Shown here: in pieces, positions 44,828 through 57,830 of the stretch | How positions within the stretch are numbered: the first letter of the stretch is position 1 | How the letters are laid out: every line of letters begins with the position of its first letter | Assembly: GCA_029891385.1 (NCBI GenBank) | Contig: CM057226.1 | Coordinates: 89,660,977-89,724,976 of the forward strand | From: Erythroxylum novogranatense | Taxonomy: Eukaryota > Streptophyta > Magnoliopsida > Malpighiales > Erythroxylaceae | Length of the DNA: 64,000 bases | Direction of reading: 5' to 3' | The notes under the pieces: generated by a model | Told to the model about the DNA's origin: nothing | Databases searched by the model: none | Seen by the model: the letters and a program-made list of their open reading frames with translations, nothing else | Made by a program: the position numbers and the translations under genes

Positions 44828-46600
44828 ACTTTTAGGTTAAAGTTAGGTTAAATTCTAATATATATATGCCAGATAGCTATTTAGACACCCTAAACAATAG
44901 TTACCTATATAATAGTTTCGATTAAAATGATTTAATAAAAGTCTAACGATTTTTTAATTTCAAATACAATAAGATTTATGTAATTTAGAATAAAAAATTA
45001 AATAGATAGAAAGATAAGAAAGATAAATTTGTATCCTTTATCAAGAACTATCTTTTCCCAAAGTATATATAATAGCCTTTCAATGCCATCACGATTTGAT
45101 CATCACTAATATTCACATGATAGAAATATTTAAGCATATAAATAAACACAAGATCTTTTATTTTCATATCCATCATTAATCAACCAAATTATTTACTTGA
45201 ATTTAATTTTATTTTAGTAGAAATCATCCCTCTTATTTATTTGTAATATGTTCAAATGATAATCATCAATCAATTTAATTGATTTTTATCTAGATAATGT
45301 TAAGATATTTTTAACATATAATAATCAAAAGTTCACACCTCAAATTTATCAAGTATATTCTTACTCAAATCTAGAAGTAGTCATTAGTTACATGTCTTCA
45401 TCATTAAAAAAGCCAAACTCATATGCTAGAAAGCTTCCCCACATGATCATATATCTGTTAGCAATATATGATATCTTGGTCATAAATTTGCTAGGAATAT
45501 ATGATGTCTCGATTAATGAATTAATCCTTGAGTAGATTTTGTGTGACGTACCATAGGTCATATTTCTCATTTTAATCTTCTTTCATCTTAATTATGTTAT
45601 CGTGTCATAAATATTCTCTCACTAAGAGTCGACATCTCTAAAACCAATTTTTCTTATTTGAGTTACCACTCAATAATGACCTTCTTCTGCTTTTAAATTA
45701 TGTTAAATTAATTTAAATTTACTTTTCTATAATTGTCTCATAAAATCATATAAAATAATATTTTAGTAATACTTTAAAGTAACAATTTTAAACTTAATTC
45801 TTAAGAATTATTAAGAGTATATTACAAGACTCACGTAACTTGTAGAGTCTCACACAACATAAATTTTAAGGATATATTACGTAACTTTTAGGGTCTCATA
45901 TATTTTGATTTAAAATAATTTCTTAATTTTGTAACACTACATTAAAGATGATTCATTGAGAATAGATAAAAGACTTTTATCATTATTTAATTTTAACATG
46001 TCAAATATACAATCACATTGAATTTCCTAAATAAAAATTATATTTAATTTTATCAAGGAATCGAAGATTTAATTTTAAATAATTTATATATAAGGAGTAA
46101 CCCTATTTTTAATGTAAAATTTCAATACATTATGTCTTGTGTGTGTGTGTGTGTGTGTTTACTAATTCTAATAATTTATTTCAGATAATATGAAACTTAT
46201 GTTAATAATTATATGAAGACTTGAAGAGTCTTTTCTCAAATTCATAATTTTTGTATGATTAAAACATCACCGATTGCAAAATCACTTGTTTTGAACATTG
46301 TCTTCTTTTCTATACACATAAAGGAATGAGAATATCATAGATATGTTTATTGAGTTTTTCTAACACTATACCAATATGAGTTGAACTAATAACTCTTCGT
46401 GGAAAGTTCCAATTGTTTTAACTTTTAATTTAAATATAAACTTGACAATAACTATTTAGAGTCGGAAAAAATGTTTTATTATATTATAAGCTTTATTAGG
46501 TAGCTACAAAAATGTTCTAAAGAGTATCTCTATTTTTAATCGAGCCAATAATTTTTTATTTATGTGGAAACTCTACTATCTATTTCTTAAAAAACTTGTT
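44828..46600. other. AT-rich intergenic sequence
   Basis: No gene recognised. There is an imperfect direct repeat of a TATTAC...CTCACGTAACTTGTAGAGTCTC type between about 45815 and 45905, and the GT microsatellite listed separately. Confidence 0.45.
46139..46158 (+). repeat. (GT)10 microsatellite
   Basis: Ten uninterrupted GT units. Confidence 0.95.
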
Positions 46601-47574
46601 CTTGTAATTGATTACTACCTAAGAAAATAAAACATAAGAACAAGCTAATGCATCTGTGAAAAAAACATAAAGATTCTTCATAAAACTACAGTGAAACACT
46701 ACGAATCAAGAGTACAGCTAGAAGAAACGAAGAAGAAAGGAGAAAGTATCTGAAGTTTACAAAAGGGGAGACTCTTGAATGTTCTGAGTTGTCTGAAGTC
46801 ATTAAGTTACCTATGCCACTTAAGTTCAAAACACACGTGGAATAAGGAGGCAAAACGCATAACACATGAAAGGAAAACGCAGAGAATGGCTAGCATATAG
46901 GAAAACGCAGCACTTCATTTGGATATGTTAAAGTCTAGTGCAAGTCAATTAAAGAATAAAAGGCAAAGAGTTTTTAAGTAAGTCATGTAGACAAGCACGA
47001 GTATATGCATGGACAAGGCTTATGGAAGTCAACAAAGTAACTAAGGAAGACTTTACAGATTCATGTGCATAACACATGCATATATGTTGACCCAATCAAA
47101 GACTTGTGAAAAAGAACAAGATCAAGAAAGATGGAGTCTTTAAAGTATTGACTTAGTCCAGTCTTATCCAACGACAGTTATCTGAAAAACCTATAAATGG
47201 CCCAAGCCTCAAGCATTCAGAGATAGAACAACACAATTACAATTACAAACTATTGTATACATTCAGTCATTAGGTTCAGAAGAGAAAAATAGAGACAGTG
47301 CTAGAGTACCTATTAAAAGTGTACTAGTGAGTTTGTGAGAAACTCTTGCAGGTGTTTCAGGGAAACACTCAATCTCTTGTATACCTTTTTTCTTATCCTA
47401 GTAAAACCAGTGTGTGTGATTAACCCTTAAACGTAGATAGCTTTGTGCTATCGAATCAAGTAAACTCATTTTCTTTACTTTCTTGCAAGTCTTCCATTTC
47501 TGCAAAATCAAGTCCAAGAAAATCATCATCAGATCAGAAAGTATTATACAAAAATAATACAAAAGCTTATAACA
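46600..47574 (+). repeat. Element I: Copia LTR, left boundary uncertain
   Basis: The right end is fixed by the primer-binding site (…TTATAACA at 47574). A TATA box CTATAAATGG lies at 47191-47200. U3 probably begins between 46597 (TGTTCTTG) and 46652 (TGTGAAAA). No second LTR is in the window, because F interrupts the element. Confidence 0.55.
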
Positions 47575-47577
47575 GAT

Positions 47578-47590
47578 TGGTATCAAAGCC
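47578..47590 (+). other. Element I primer-binding site
   Basis: TGGTATCAAAGCC, complementary to tRNA-iMet with one change, three bases after the LTR end. Confidence 0.75.
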
Positions 47591-47674
47591 ATTTTAAAGT
47601 TTTTGCCTACATTCACCAGCTAAGAATCCATTAAAGAAAGCTCAAACGCAAAGTCTTTACAAAGATCCTACAAG

Positions 47675-47957
47675 ATGGTGGGAAAGGAGATGGAAGTATT
47701 CATTGGAAAGGAGGATTTTGCAATATGGAAATTACAAATGCAAGCCCTCCTTGAATCCTATGAGTGCTTTGGAGCCATAGATGCTACATATGAAGATGAG
47801 CAAGATCCTGTGAAGAATCTTAAGAAGGAAAGATTAGCACATTGCAAGCTAATGTTGCATCTTTCACCAATTGTCATCAGAAAGGTGAAAGATTGAAACA
47901 CTGTAAAGCTTCTGTGGGATAAATTAGTTGAGATTTATTCCAAAAAATGCTTATTGT
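47675..47957 (+). pseudogene. Element I gag N-terminus, cut by F
   Basis: ATG at 47675; MVGKEMEVFIGKEDFAIWK and QMQALLESY match the Copia gag N-terminal domain. TGA at 47894 is followed in frame by LLWDKLVEIYSKK, so homology continues to 47957, where the F LTR starts (TGAGCCCGGG). The 5 bases before F (ATTGT) are the probable target duplication. Confidence 0.75.
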
Positions 47958-49986
47958 TGAGCCCGGGCTCCGGATCCCCGATTCCCGAGGTGGCCCCTAC
48001 GGTCGCGCCAGCAACGGGCGCCCCATAACGTCGGACCCGATCCCAACATTTAAACATAGTTCGATCATACACAAACATTCTCATACAATCGATCACCTAC
48101 GCATGCATTCTAATCATAAACAATTCATCACGATTACATAAGCCATCAAGTTCATAAATTAAACATGTGTTTGAAACAATACACAGTATAAAATAAAGTT
48201 TCAATCCAAAATACATGAAATATGCTCCATGATAATGTGTTTGAGGGCCAACCAAAATACTGAACTTAATACAAGACTCCTAATTAGCTCGAAGTTTCGA
48301 TGCCTCGCAAGTTCAAAGATCGTCCCGCCTGCACTGAGGAGGGAAAGTAATGGGTCGAGCTACATTTCACTGGCTAATATAATTATAGCCATCGGCAACT
48401 AACACAAATCCAGCATATGAATGTATATATATTATATATATATTGACATCAATTCAAGCATTTCACATGCTACTCAAACAATTTACGCATTCAATAAACT
48501 TAATTAAATTCATAAATATGTCACAAAACATTCACAATGAACAATCCACATATGTAATGCACATCACAATGGCTCGAGGGTTCCATGGAAACAAAAGGAA
48601 GAAACCGAAGTTTACATCCTGAACGAAATGAGTCTATTCGGATCTCATATGCCACAAGCGGGCAGCCGGGAGAAGGCTCTTTTCTACGTGCACGTGACGA
48701 ACGAAATGGTTCCTCTCTCGCCCAAACAAAAGCATATAATCATGCTCATGATCATTTTATCGTATGGTATTCTTCCATATCTTGCATTTAGTCAAAATGC
48801 CATGACCGAAGTCGAGGCATAACATGATCGGAATCAAAACATAATGCTATCAATTCTTATGATTCTTTCAATTCATCACATTTAAACATGCATAACAAAT
48901 AACATATATTCATACATAGGCAAGAAATTGCCTAGTCACACAATAACTATAAGTATATTACCCACCTAAGATCGCTCGAGTAGTCGACTCACTGGTGTCC
49001 TTCCTCTTGCGATGAAATAGTGTCAGCTTGGTTTCCTAAAACAACCAAGTTTCCATCCAATCAAATAATATTCAAAGGCAATTACTCAAAAACTTCGGAA
49101 AAACAAAAGAAGAAATCAATGGAAAAAGGGCTCATGGCGAAGGCTCGCATCATCATGGCGAAGGCTTCGTCACGCGACGTCATAGCGACAAAAGCCAAGC
49201 CTTCGCGACGAGTAGCTCACAGACGCATGCGCGGCGCCGGACGACGCTTCCCTCGGCACGCCGCGACGCAGCACCATACGTGCACGCCAAGGCAGATTAA
49301 ATTTGCACGTCATGGCGGTTTCTTGAAAGCACGCCACGACGCATGGATCGGAAAACATTCCCAAACCTAAAAAATCCTAGATTTTCCAACTCCAATCCGT
49401 TCCAAACTTAAATGCAACACATCTAAGCCATAAATCAACTCTTCTACTACAATTCTAACCCATTCTAAGCTTCCAATCCATCCTAAAATTATCAACCCAA
49501 CAATTTGCCCAACTTTTTCACACAAAAACCCTAAATCATCGATTTCTCCCAATCCAAGCTATCTTAATGTTTAATCTAACCATAAACAAGAAGAAACGAA
49601 GCTAAACTTACCAGGTAACGCTCCAAACTGTCGAAAGATCCGAGAAATCGAAATCTCCACTCTTCTTCCTCTTCTCCCTATGACATCTTCTCCTTCTTCT
49701 TTTCCTCTTCTTTCCTTTCTATTTTTATTCTATTTCTAATTTCTTCTTTTAAACCTAAGGGAAAGCACAAAGACTACAATGCCCTCCTAATTAAGCCCTA
49801 AACCCATTTCAACTTAAATAAACTTCCCAAAATTCCCTCATAAGCTTTTACACTTTTTAAACCTCATAAAACCACAATTAAACCGTAATTATCCATAATA
49901 CTCCCAATTAACTCAAACTAAGGCATAATCACTCAATTATCAAAATTTATGCTTAATGACATCATAAAAAAATTCGGGGTCTAACA
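47958..49986 (-). repeat. Element F 3' LTR, 2029 bases
   Basis: Starts TGTTAGACCCCG at 49986 on the minus strand and ends GGGCTCA at 47958. Contains a CpG-rich patch at 49138-49345, full of CATGGCG and CGCGACG motifs, in otherwise AT-rich sequence. A purine-rich leader segment is near 49660-49745. Confidence 0.85.
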
Positions 49987-50005
49987 TTTCTCCCCCTCTT
50001 AAAAG
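49987..50005 (-). other. Element F polypurine tract overlapping the pol stop
   Basis: The minus strand reads TTTTAAGAGGGGGAGAAA before TGTTAG. The pol stop TAA (49999-50001) lies within it. Confidence 0.85.
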
Positions 50006-53000
50006 AAATTTCTTCCTCGAAATTTACCTGAACCATCGAAAAGATATGGATACTTCTCCTTCATAGGTTCCAATGGCTCCCAAGTAGCCTCCTCTACCGA
50101 ATGATTTCTCCACAGGACTTTGACTAGCTGAACCGTCTTGTTCCTGAGGACTTTTTCCTTAGTATCCAAGATCTCCACCGTAGCTCCTCATAAGTCAAAT
50201 CATCCCGCAAATTAACCTCACTAGCTCGAACGATATGAGAAGGATCCAATCTATACCTCCTCAACATAGACACATGAAAACATCAGGATCTGCGGACAAC
50301 TCCGGAGGTAACGCCAACTTGTAGGCGAGTGGTCCAATCCTCTTAAGGATTTCATACGGACCCACATACCTCGGACTCAACTTACCCTTCTTGCCGAATC
50401 TCAATACTCCTTTCCAAGGAGACGTCTTAAGGAACACCTTCTCACCGACCTCATACTCCATCTCCTTTCGGTGAGCATCAACATAACTCTTCATCCTATC
50501 CTGTGTTGCCTTAAGCCGTTGCTTAACCAGATTGACTTTCTAAACTGTCATCTGAATCAATTCTGGTCCCACCAATTGCCTATCTCCTTCTTCATCCCAA
50601 CAGATCGGAGTCCTACATCTCCGCCCATACAATGCCTCATACGAAGCCATCTGAATGCTCGAATGGTACGAATTATTATAAGCAAATTCGACCAACGACA
50701 AATGCTCATCCCAAGCTCCTCGGAAATCCATCACACACGCCCGAAGCTTCCCCTCAAGAGTACGAATGGTCCTCTCCGATTGACCATCCGTCTGAGGATG
50801 AAATGTCAGACTAAATGCAACTTGCGCCCAAAGCATCCTCGCAAACTGCCCCAAAACCTCGAAGTGAACCGAGGATCTCTATCCGACACAATCGAATCCG
50901 GAATCCCATACAATCTCACTATCTCATCGATATACTTCTTTGCCAACACATGCAAAGAATTAGTCTGCTTGATCGCCAAAAAGTGAGCTGACTTTGTCAA
51001 TCGATCCACAATGACCCAAATGGCATCATGCCTCCTACTGGTCTTAGGCAAACCCATCAGAAAATCCATGGTCACCCTTTGCCACTTCCATTTCGGGATG
51101 GACAATGGCCTCAACATGCCTGAAGGTGCCTGGTGTTCAGCTTTGACTTGCTGACACATAAGACACTTACTCACAAAGTCAGCCACATTCCTCTTCATGC
51201 CTTTCCACCAAAAGTGCTCTCTCAAATCCCTGTACATCCTGGTGCTATCTAGATGCATAGTATAAGGCACATTGTGTCCCTCATCCAATATCTCATCCTT
51301 GATCTCCCGCACATCCGGAATACACAGCCTGTTGCCCACTGTCATCAATCCATCATCCCTCACCTCTATCTCCGAAGTCTTGCCATTCCTAATCTCATCT
51401 CTGAGCTTGCTCAAATCCGCATCCCTAGCCTGCAATTCCTTAACTCTTTCCCTAAGCATCGGCCTCACTCGAAAATTAGCCAGAAGACAATCCGGCTCTT
51501 CCTGCCTTAAGCTTATCTTAAGCTTAGCCATTTCTTCCAATAAAGGAAGATAAAATGTCCGAACATGAGCAATCGAAGACTTTCTGCTCAAAGCATCCGC
51601 CACTACATTGGCATTGCCCGGATGATACTCAATCAGTAAATCATAGTCCTTGAGTAACTCGAGCCATCTTCTCTGCCTCAAATTCAATTCCTTCTGACTT
51701 AGTAAATACTTAAGACTTTTATGATCAGTGAAGATCCGAGTCTGAACTCCATACAGATAATGCCTCTAAATCTTTAAGGCAAAAATCACAGCTGCTAACT
51801 CCAAATCGTGCGTCGGATAGTTCAACTCATACGGCTTCAACTGCCTCGAAGCATAAGCTATCACCCGATCTCCTTGCATCAAAACACCTCCAAGTCCCTT
51901 CCTCGAAGCATCACTATACACAGTATAGCCCTCATCTCCAGAAGGCAATACCAGAATCGGAGCACTCGTCAATCAAGGCTGAGCCCTCGAAGCTCTCTCG
52001 ACACTCATCACTCCAAACAAACTTTTGATTTTCCTTAATGACTTAGTCATCGAGCGGATATCATTGAGAATCCTCCACAAACCTCCCGTAGTAACCTCGC
52101 CAAACCCGTAAAACTCCTCACCGCTACATTCTTCTGGGCTTCCCAATTTACTACCGCTTTTATCTTCTTTGAAACACATGCACCCCGATCCAAATCACAC
52201 GCCCAAGGAATGAAACTTCTCTCACCAAAATTCGTGATTTTAATTTGGCATACAACTCATTGCTCCTCAAAGTTTCCAAAGAAATCCTCAAATGTTCCTC
52301 ATGCTCCCGATCACTCTTGGAATACACCAATATATCATCGATGAAGACAATGATAAATTGGTCCAAGAATGGCTTGAAAACCTGATTCATCAAATCCATA
52401 AAAGCTGTCGGAGCATTCGTCAATCCGAAAGGCATCACCAAAAACTCAAAATGTCCATACCGAGTCCTGAAAGCAATCTTCAGCACATCCGACTCCTTAA
52501 TCCTCAACTGATGGTATCCCGATCTCAAGTCAATCTTAGAGAAAACTTTTGCTCCTTGCAATTGATCAAACAGATCATCAATGCGAGGAAGCAGATACCT
52601 ATTCTTCACCGTGACCTGATTCAGCTTCCGGTAGTTCACGCACATCCTCAATGAGCTATCTTTCTTCTTTACAAACAAGACCGAAGCTCCCCAAGGCGAA
52701 GAACTCGGCCTGATATATCCTTTCTCCAACATCTCCTCCAATTGCTCCTTAAGTTCTTTCAATTCCGTCGGAGCCATCCTGTAAGGCGGAATCGAAATCT
52801 GTGCCGTACCTAACAAAAGCTCGATCGGAAACTCAATCTCCCGAGCTGGTGGTAGTCCTCGCAATTTCTCGGGAAAGACATCCAGAAATCCCTAACCACC
52901 GAATATCCTCCAACTTCCCACTATCCGCCTGAATCCACCACATAGGCCAAAATGCCTCACATCCATTCCTTATCGCCTTCTACCGCCAAAGTCAAACAAA

Positions 53001-53399
53001 CTGAGCGGACCGCCTTCTATCCCCAAAGAACACCACTTTTTCGCCATCTAAATCAAACTCTCATCGCCTTCTTCTTACAATCCAACAGCATCAGACCTCT
53101 CCAACGATCCATACCCAAGATCACATCTAATCCTCGATCTTCAAGTGGCATCGATCTACCACTAGAAGTCCTCCACCAATACTAAGCTCACATCCTCTAA
53201 ACACCGACTAATCACAAGGTACTGGCCGATTGGAGTACTCACCATTAGCGGAGTATCCAAAGGGCTCATAATCCTATCACACATAGGTCTACTCGACGAC
53301 ACAAACGAGTGAGTAGAACCTGGATCAATCAACACAAGCACATCATCATCAAATAATCAAGCCATACCAATAACAACATCTAAAGCGGCCTCTGCATCC
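49999..53399 (-). pseudogene. Element F protease, RT, RNase H, integrase, chromodomain
   Basis: Protease DPGSTHSF near 53305-53330. RT is open at 52160-52864: [41 protein letters not shown], and [10 protein letters not shown] with the two catalytic Asp at 52334-52339. RNase [27 protein letters not shown] (about 51700-51950). Integrase: an HHCC zinc domain then [13 protein letters not shown] in [11 protein letters not shown] in [10 protein letters not shown] in GQSERTI (50540-51687). The C-terminal part has KGKLSPRYVGPYEI and, near 50020-50150, the truncated chromodomain VKVLWRNHSVEEATWE. Frameshifts near 52180, 51970, 50830 and 50270, a stop near 50540 and others show it is broken, but less than J. 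Confidence 0.88.
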
Positions 53400-54653
53400 T
53401 CTCGAGTCATAGAAAACACCCTGGCTGGTGCCTGCCCTCTCGGTCTTCCTGGAAGACTTGCCCTCTTGGCAAGATCAATCGCCACCTGCCCAAGTCCTCC
53501 GACCCACGCCTCGTCCTCCTAGAAGCTTGCATCTGAGATCCCTCTCTCCTGGGTGGCTGAGAACACTCTCTAGCCCGGCGTCCCTTCTGTCCACAGTTGA
53601 AGCATGCACCCGTCAATCGGTAACACTCTCCGCCATGGAAATTGCCACAATGCTCACACTTAGGGAAAGATGACTTGTCCCCATCTCCCTCTGCTGCCTC
53701 CTCGTCAGAAGCTTGATGAGAAAGTAGGCGCCCTCATCTGCCGAGACCGCCGCATCCGCTCTTCTCTCTCGACCGAGTAGGGAAGCTCCTAGCACTCCGC
53801 TGCATAGGAGTACTAGTGCTACCTCCTCCTAAACCGCCTCGCGCCTTTCTTCTTGTTGATCGCACTTTGATATTTTCTATGTTCTCCACTCTCAAAGATG
53901 CTTCAACCAATCGCTGAAAGTCATGTAAATTTCAGATAATCACCTTCTCCCGATAGCCAAATGTAGTCTCGACTCAAACCGACGACATCCGGCAATTTCA
54001 CTCAAAGATCAAGTCTCAAGCATACTGGGATAATCTGTGAATCGGCCATACTCGCCACAGTCATCTCCTCTCAGGTGAGACTGAAACTCCTCTCGCTTCA
54101 TGAACATATACCTCTGACAAATACTTCTTCCTAAAAGCAGCTAAGAAGTCTTGCCATGCCAACCCTACCGGTCTCCTCTGACTGCCCGGCACAGTCTCCC
54201 ACCAATGCAGAGCATCACCCTGAAGCAAGCTGGCAACATACACCACTCACTCGTCATCCTCACAGTCCATCTGATCTAGACCCTCTCGCTCTTCCGCAAC
54301 CATGTCTCGGCTTCCTCAGATCTCGCCGTCCTAAAGAAATCAACTGCGCTTATACTTCCTCGCTTTGTCGAACTATTTTCCCTCTTATCGGGGCGGGAAA
54401 GTAAGGTCGGCATCCACCCATAGCTTTGAACAAACGCCTGTGTAAAGGCCTGGAACATCCTCGGATCAAACTGAGGCACTTGCCTTGGTGGAATCGGCGA
54501 CTCCTGAGATTGCGACAAGGGCTCACTGCCTAGTCCTACAGAAGTCTCAGCATTCCCTGGGGCTACTGACTCATCAGTCCTCTCCTCTCTAGTCGGAGAG
54601 TCAGGTGCAACTGATCCTTACAAAAGTCCTCGTGTCCTTCTACGAGGTGGCAT
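53400..54653 (-). pseudogene. Element F gag
   Basis: ATG at 54651-54653; the product begins MPPRRRTRG, typical of chromovirus gag. QAFTQAFVQSYG and AVDFFRTARSEEAETWL form the capsid start; LQGDALHWWETV is at about 54200. A double zinc-binding tail is at 53570-53670: CEHCGNFHGGEC and CFNCGQKGRRAREC, where Arg replaces the expected His of the second knuckle. Stops and shifts are frequent. Confidence 0.8.
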
Positions 54654-54810
54654 CGTACTCCTTCAAATGGAAACACTAAGGATTAGCTATATGGCAATCT
54701 ACATGTATGCATGATATGCATGTCACCGAATACAATCAAGGAATGCAACAAATAATCATAGAGCACACAATCCTATTATGCATTCTAAGCCGAGGACATC
54801 TAAACCTAGG

Positions 54811-54823
54811 CGCTATGATACCA
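54811..54823 (-). other. Element F primer-binding site
   Basis: The minus strand reads TGGTATCATAGCG, one change from the tRNA-iMet complement, seven bases after the LTR end. Confidence 0.7.
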
Positions 54824-54830
54824 AACATGG

Positions 54831-55082
54831 TGAGCCCGGGCCTCGGATCCCCGATTCCCGAGGTGGCCCCTCGGGTCGAGCGCCCCATAACATCAGACCC
54901 GATCCTAACATTTAAACATAGTTCGATCATACACAAACATTCTCATACAATCGATCACCTACGCATGCATTCTAATCATAAACAATTCATCACGATTACA
55001 TAAGCCATCAAGTTCATAAATTAAACATGTGTTTGAAACAATACACAGTATAAAATAAAGTTTCAATCCAAAATACATTAAA
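54831..55082 (-). repeat. Element F 5' LTR, first 252 bases (its 3' end), interrupted by J
   Basis: Matches 47958-48210 with a small deletion around 54875. It ends at TTAAA (55078-55082), the probable target duplication of J. The rest lies right of the window. Confidence 0.82.
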
Positions 55083-57812
55083 TATAGCACCTCCTCATCG
55101 TAGGGTACACATCGGGAAACCCGAAGGTCGCTCCGACACGTATCCCACGATAAAGGTGCACTACAAGAACATTTTCCCAATAATATCCACATGGCATCGC
55201 AATAATTAAAACCATAATATCAGAAATCAGTAACTTTTAAAAATCCAAAATAATCTTATCATAGCAGCAATTTCAATACAGTCATCCAAAAGCATAATAG
55301 ACAAGTCTATCAGTCCCCTAAACAAAACCAAAAGGAAACCGATATAAGCGCTCATCCTAAGTCATCCTCAAAATTCCAACCCAAATGACCGACCATGTGT
55401 ACATCGCTTCTTGCCAAAGACGTCAAGACGGCAGAAAAGACTATCTCCGGAGCTAGGGGTCTACTATATCGATCCTGAAAAATTAGATGCAATTTTTGGG
55501 TAAGTTTGCGAACTCAGTGAGGAACCATCATCGATGGTTCACTCAAATCATGCATTACACAAATTGTGTACAGCACGGCACAGTAATATTCAATTAACAG
55601 TATTATATAACAATTCACAGTAGTCTATAACAATTTGCGGTATCAAATAGCAATTTACAATAGTATATAACAATTTACAGTAGCATGTAACAATTTCCAA
55701 TCTCTCATGTCATCACACAATTCAGTAAGTTTGCAATTCAATCAGTCATGTGTAAACAATGCATATGATACTCTTTTCCAGTTATTCAGTGTTGTGCCCA
55801 AGTGCTCAGTCAATGTTTAGTGGGGGACGCGTCAGGGATTTCTCCCCTCGGGCTCGAGGCCCGGTCAGTACAGTATTCGAGCTCGAGGCTCTTTTCAGTG
55901 ATAATAGCACTTGGGTCACAAATCCATTATCTGATCATGCATTTATGCATGCAATGCAGTGTTTAGTAGTTCAGTGTATGGCTATAAAAGCCCAGTATTA
56001 CATTCCTCAGTATCATACAGTAATCCAATCCAATACAATAGTCCAATCCCATACAGTAGAAACATGTCATTCGATCATGTACATTTCAACAATCATGTAA
56101 TTTCACAGCGGCAAGTAATTCACATTAAACATTTAAAAATCAGAATTTGAGAAACCAACTAGGTTACTTCACCGTAACTTCCGAAGCCATCGCCTGAAGT
56201 CCCAAAGAATGTCCGTGGAACGACGATCCAACGGAGCCTCTATAATAGTAAAATACAGCCCCATTACTAGATGCTCAAATAAGCGCTCAAGAATGCATAT
56301 GTCTCAAGAAATGATGTACAATGCATGTTCACGATTTCCTGTGTTAAAACCCAATTTTGAACTCGTGCCCCATTCTAACTCTTCGCTCAATTGATCGACA
56401 ATAATTGATCCAATCCTAAAATTCAGTTCAATTTTCTCAATTCAGATTCCTATAGCAATTTCCTAGACATCGGTCAAAACCTCTATTGAAAATCCCAATT
56501 AAAACTCCAATTGTCTCAATTCAATACTTAGGTCACACTATGAACCATAATTGACGTTATTCCCTATAAATCAATGTCATGTAAATCAATTCAAATTCCC
56601 ATAATTATCCTCAATTGTAGACCTCTTTCCCTAGTTCATAACGAATCTGGAATTACCTCAATCGGAGGTCTACACCTAATAAACCAAAATATAACCCATC
56701 AAAACAGTCCCCTTCGTCGCGACCTTGCGGGCTTCGCGCATGACGATGCTGGTTGCTCGTCATGGCGTGAGAATTGCTACGCGCAACAACTCTCATCCTT
56801 CGCCACGACGCCATTATCGCCTCGCCATGGCGTTAACTTTCTCCGCCGTCATGACGTCACGTAGCTCGCCGCGACGAAGTCAGATTTCGTCACGGCGCGT
56901 CTTTTTCGACATCGCGACGTGCGGCCAAACTTCTTCTTCCCCAATCGTTTTTCCGCCATTTTCTCTTCCTAAACCCACCATTAAACACTCCCAGCTACTC
57001 AAATCAACCATAATAAATGACATAAATTTCTTAAAAACTATCAATAACAACATTAAAACCATTAAAACTTACCAATCAAGCTCAAATCCACCGATCCCTC
57101 AAAAACACCGTAAACCTTAAAATCTTTCAAAACCAACGATGATCCACTCTAAAGCTCCTCAATCCTTCATCAATCACAATAAACATGTTAGCCTTACACA
57201 ATGAGGAGGAAACCACAAGGAAAATCGAAGAATCCTCACCAATGGGAGGAATTGATGAACGCCGTAGGGGAGAAGAAGAAACTCCAATGCCTTAGAGAAA
57301 ATTTCCCCAATTTCTTTCAACCCTAGTATTTATAGACCTAAGTCTCCAAATCAGTCCAAATTTCATTCTCTAAATTTTCAATGGCTCAACGTATTTATTT
57401 CCTATCAGTAAAATTCTAATTTTTACATTGCCATTGGATAGTTCTTTCAAGAATATACAACTAATCAATCGTCATCATCCAAATATTTCCGGTCCGCATT
57501 TTCTCTCAATTCTCAAAATTTCCTATAAGTCACTATAAATTACCAATTACACTTAAACTATTCCAAATCACCATTTGAACCCAATTACTCCTAATTTCTC
57601 ATTTAATCCCGATCCAAATACCCAAATACCATACTCACAATTAAGTACCGGAAAATCATGAATGCATGTATCTATGAATATTTGCATATGCAATAAACCT
57701 GTTCCTCTATAATTAGAGGCCAGTAACATGCTCAGTCAGTGAATGCAATGAAACCTATCAGTCTGTCCCAATATTACCATAATACCCTTGCTCACAGTAA
57801 CGGGATGTTACA
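55083..57812 (-). repeat. Element J 3' LTR, 2730 bases
   Basis: Starts TGTAACATCCCG at 57812 (minus); the end is TA instead of CA at 55083. TATAAATA is at 57327-57334 (minus). A CpG-rich patch lies at 56712-56935 with CGTCATGGCG and CGCGACG motifs, like the one in F. The first 1.6 kb (55083 onward) aligns to 62402-64000. Confidence 0.83.
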
Positions 57813-57830
57813 ATTCACCCCTCCTAATAA
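57813..57830 (-). other. Element J polypurine tract
   Basis: The minus strand reads TTATTAGGAGGGGTGAAT before the LTR. The pol stop TAG (57824-57826) is inside. Confidence 0.8.

Larger units (their letters stand above)
47958..55082 (-). mobile_element. Element F: Tekay/Del-type Gypsy chromovirus
   Basis: The 3' LTR (47958-49986), polypurine tract, pol with chromodomain, protease, gag and primer-binding site are complete in outline. The 5' LTR starts at 54831 and is interrupted by J after 252 bases. The order gag-PR-RT-RH-IN-chromodomain is that of Gypsy chromoviruses, which target heterochromatin through the chromodomain. It is inserted in the gag of I. Confidence 0.9.
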
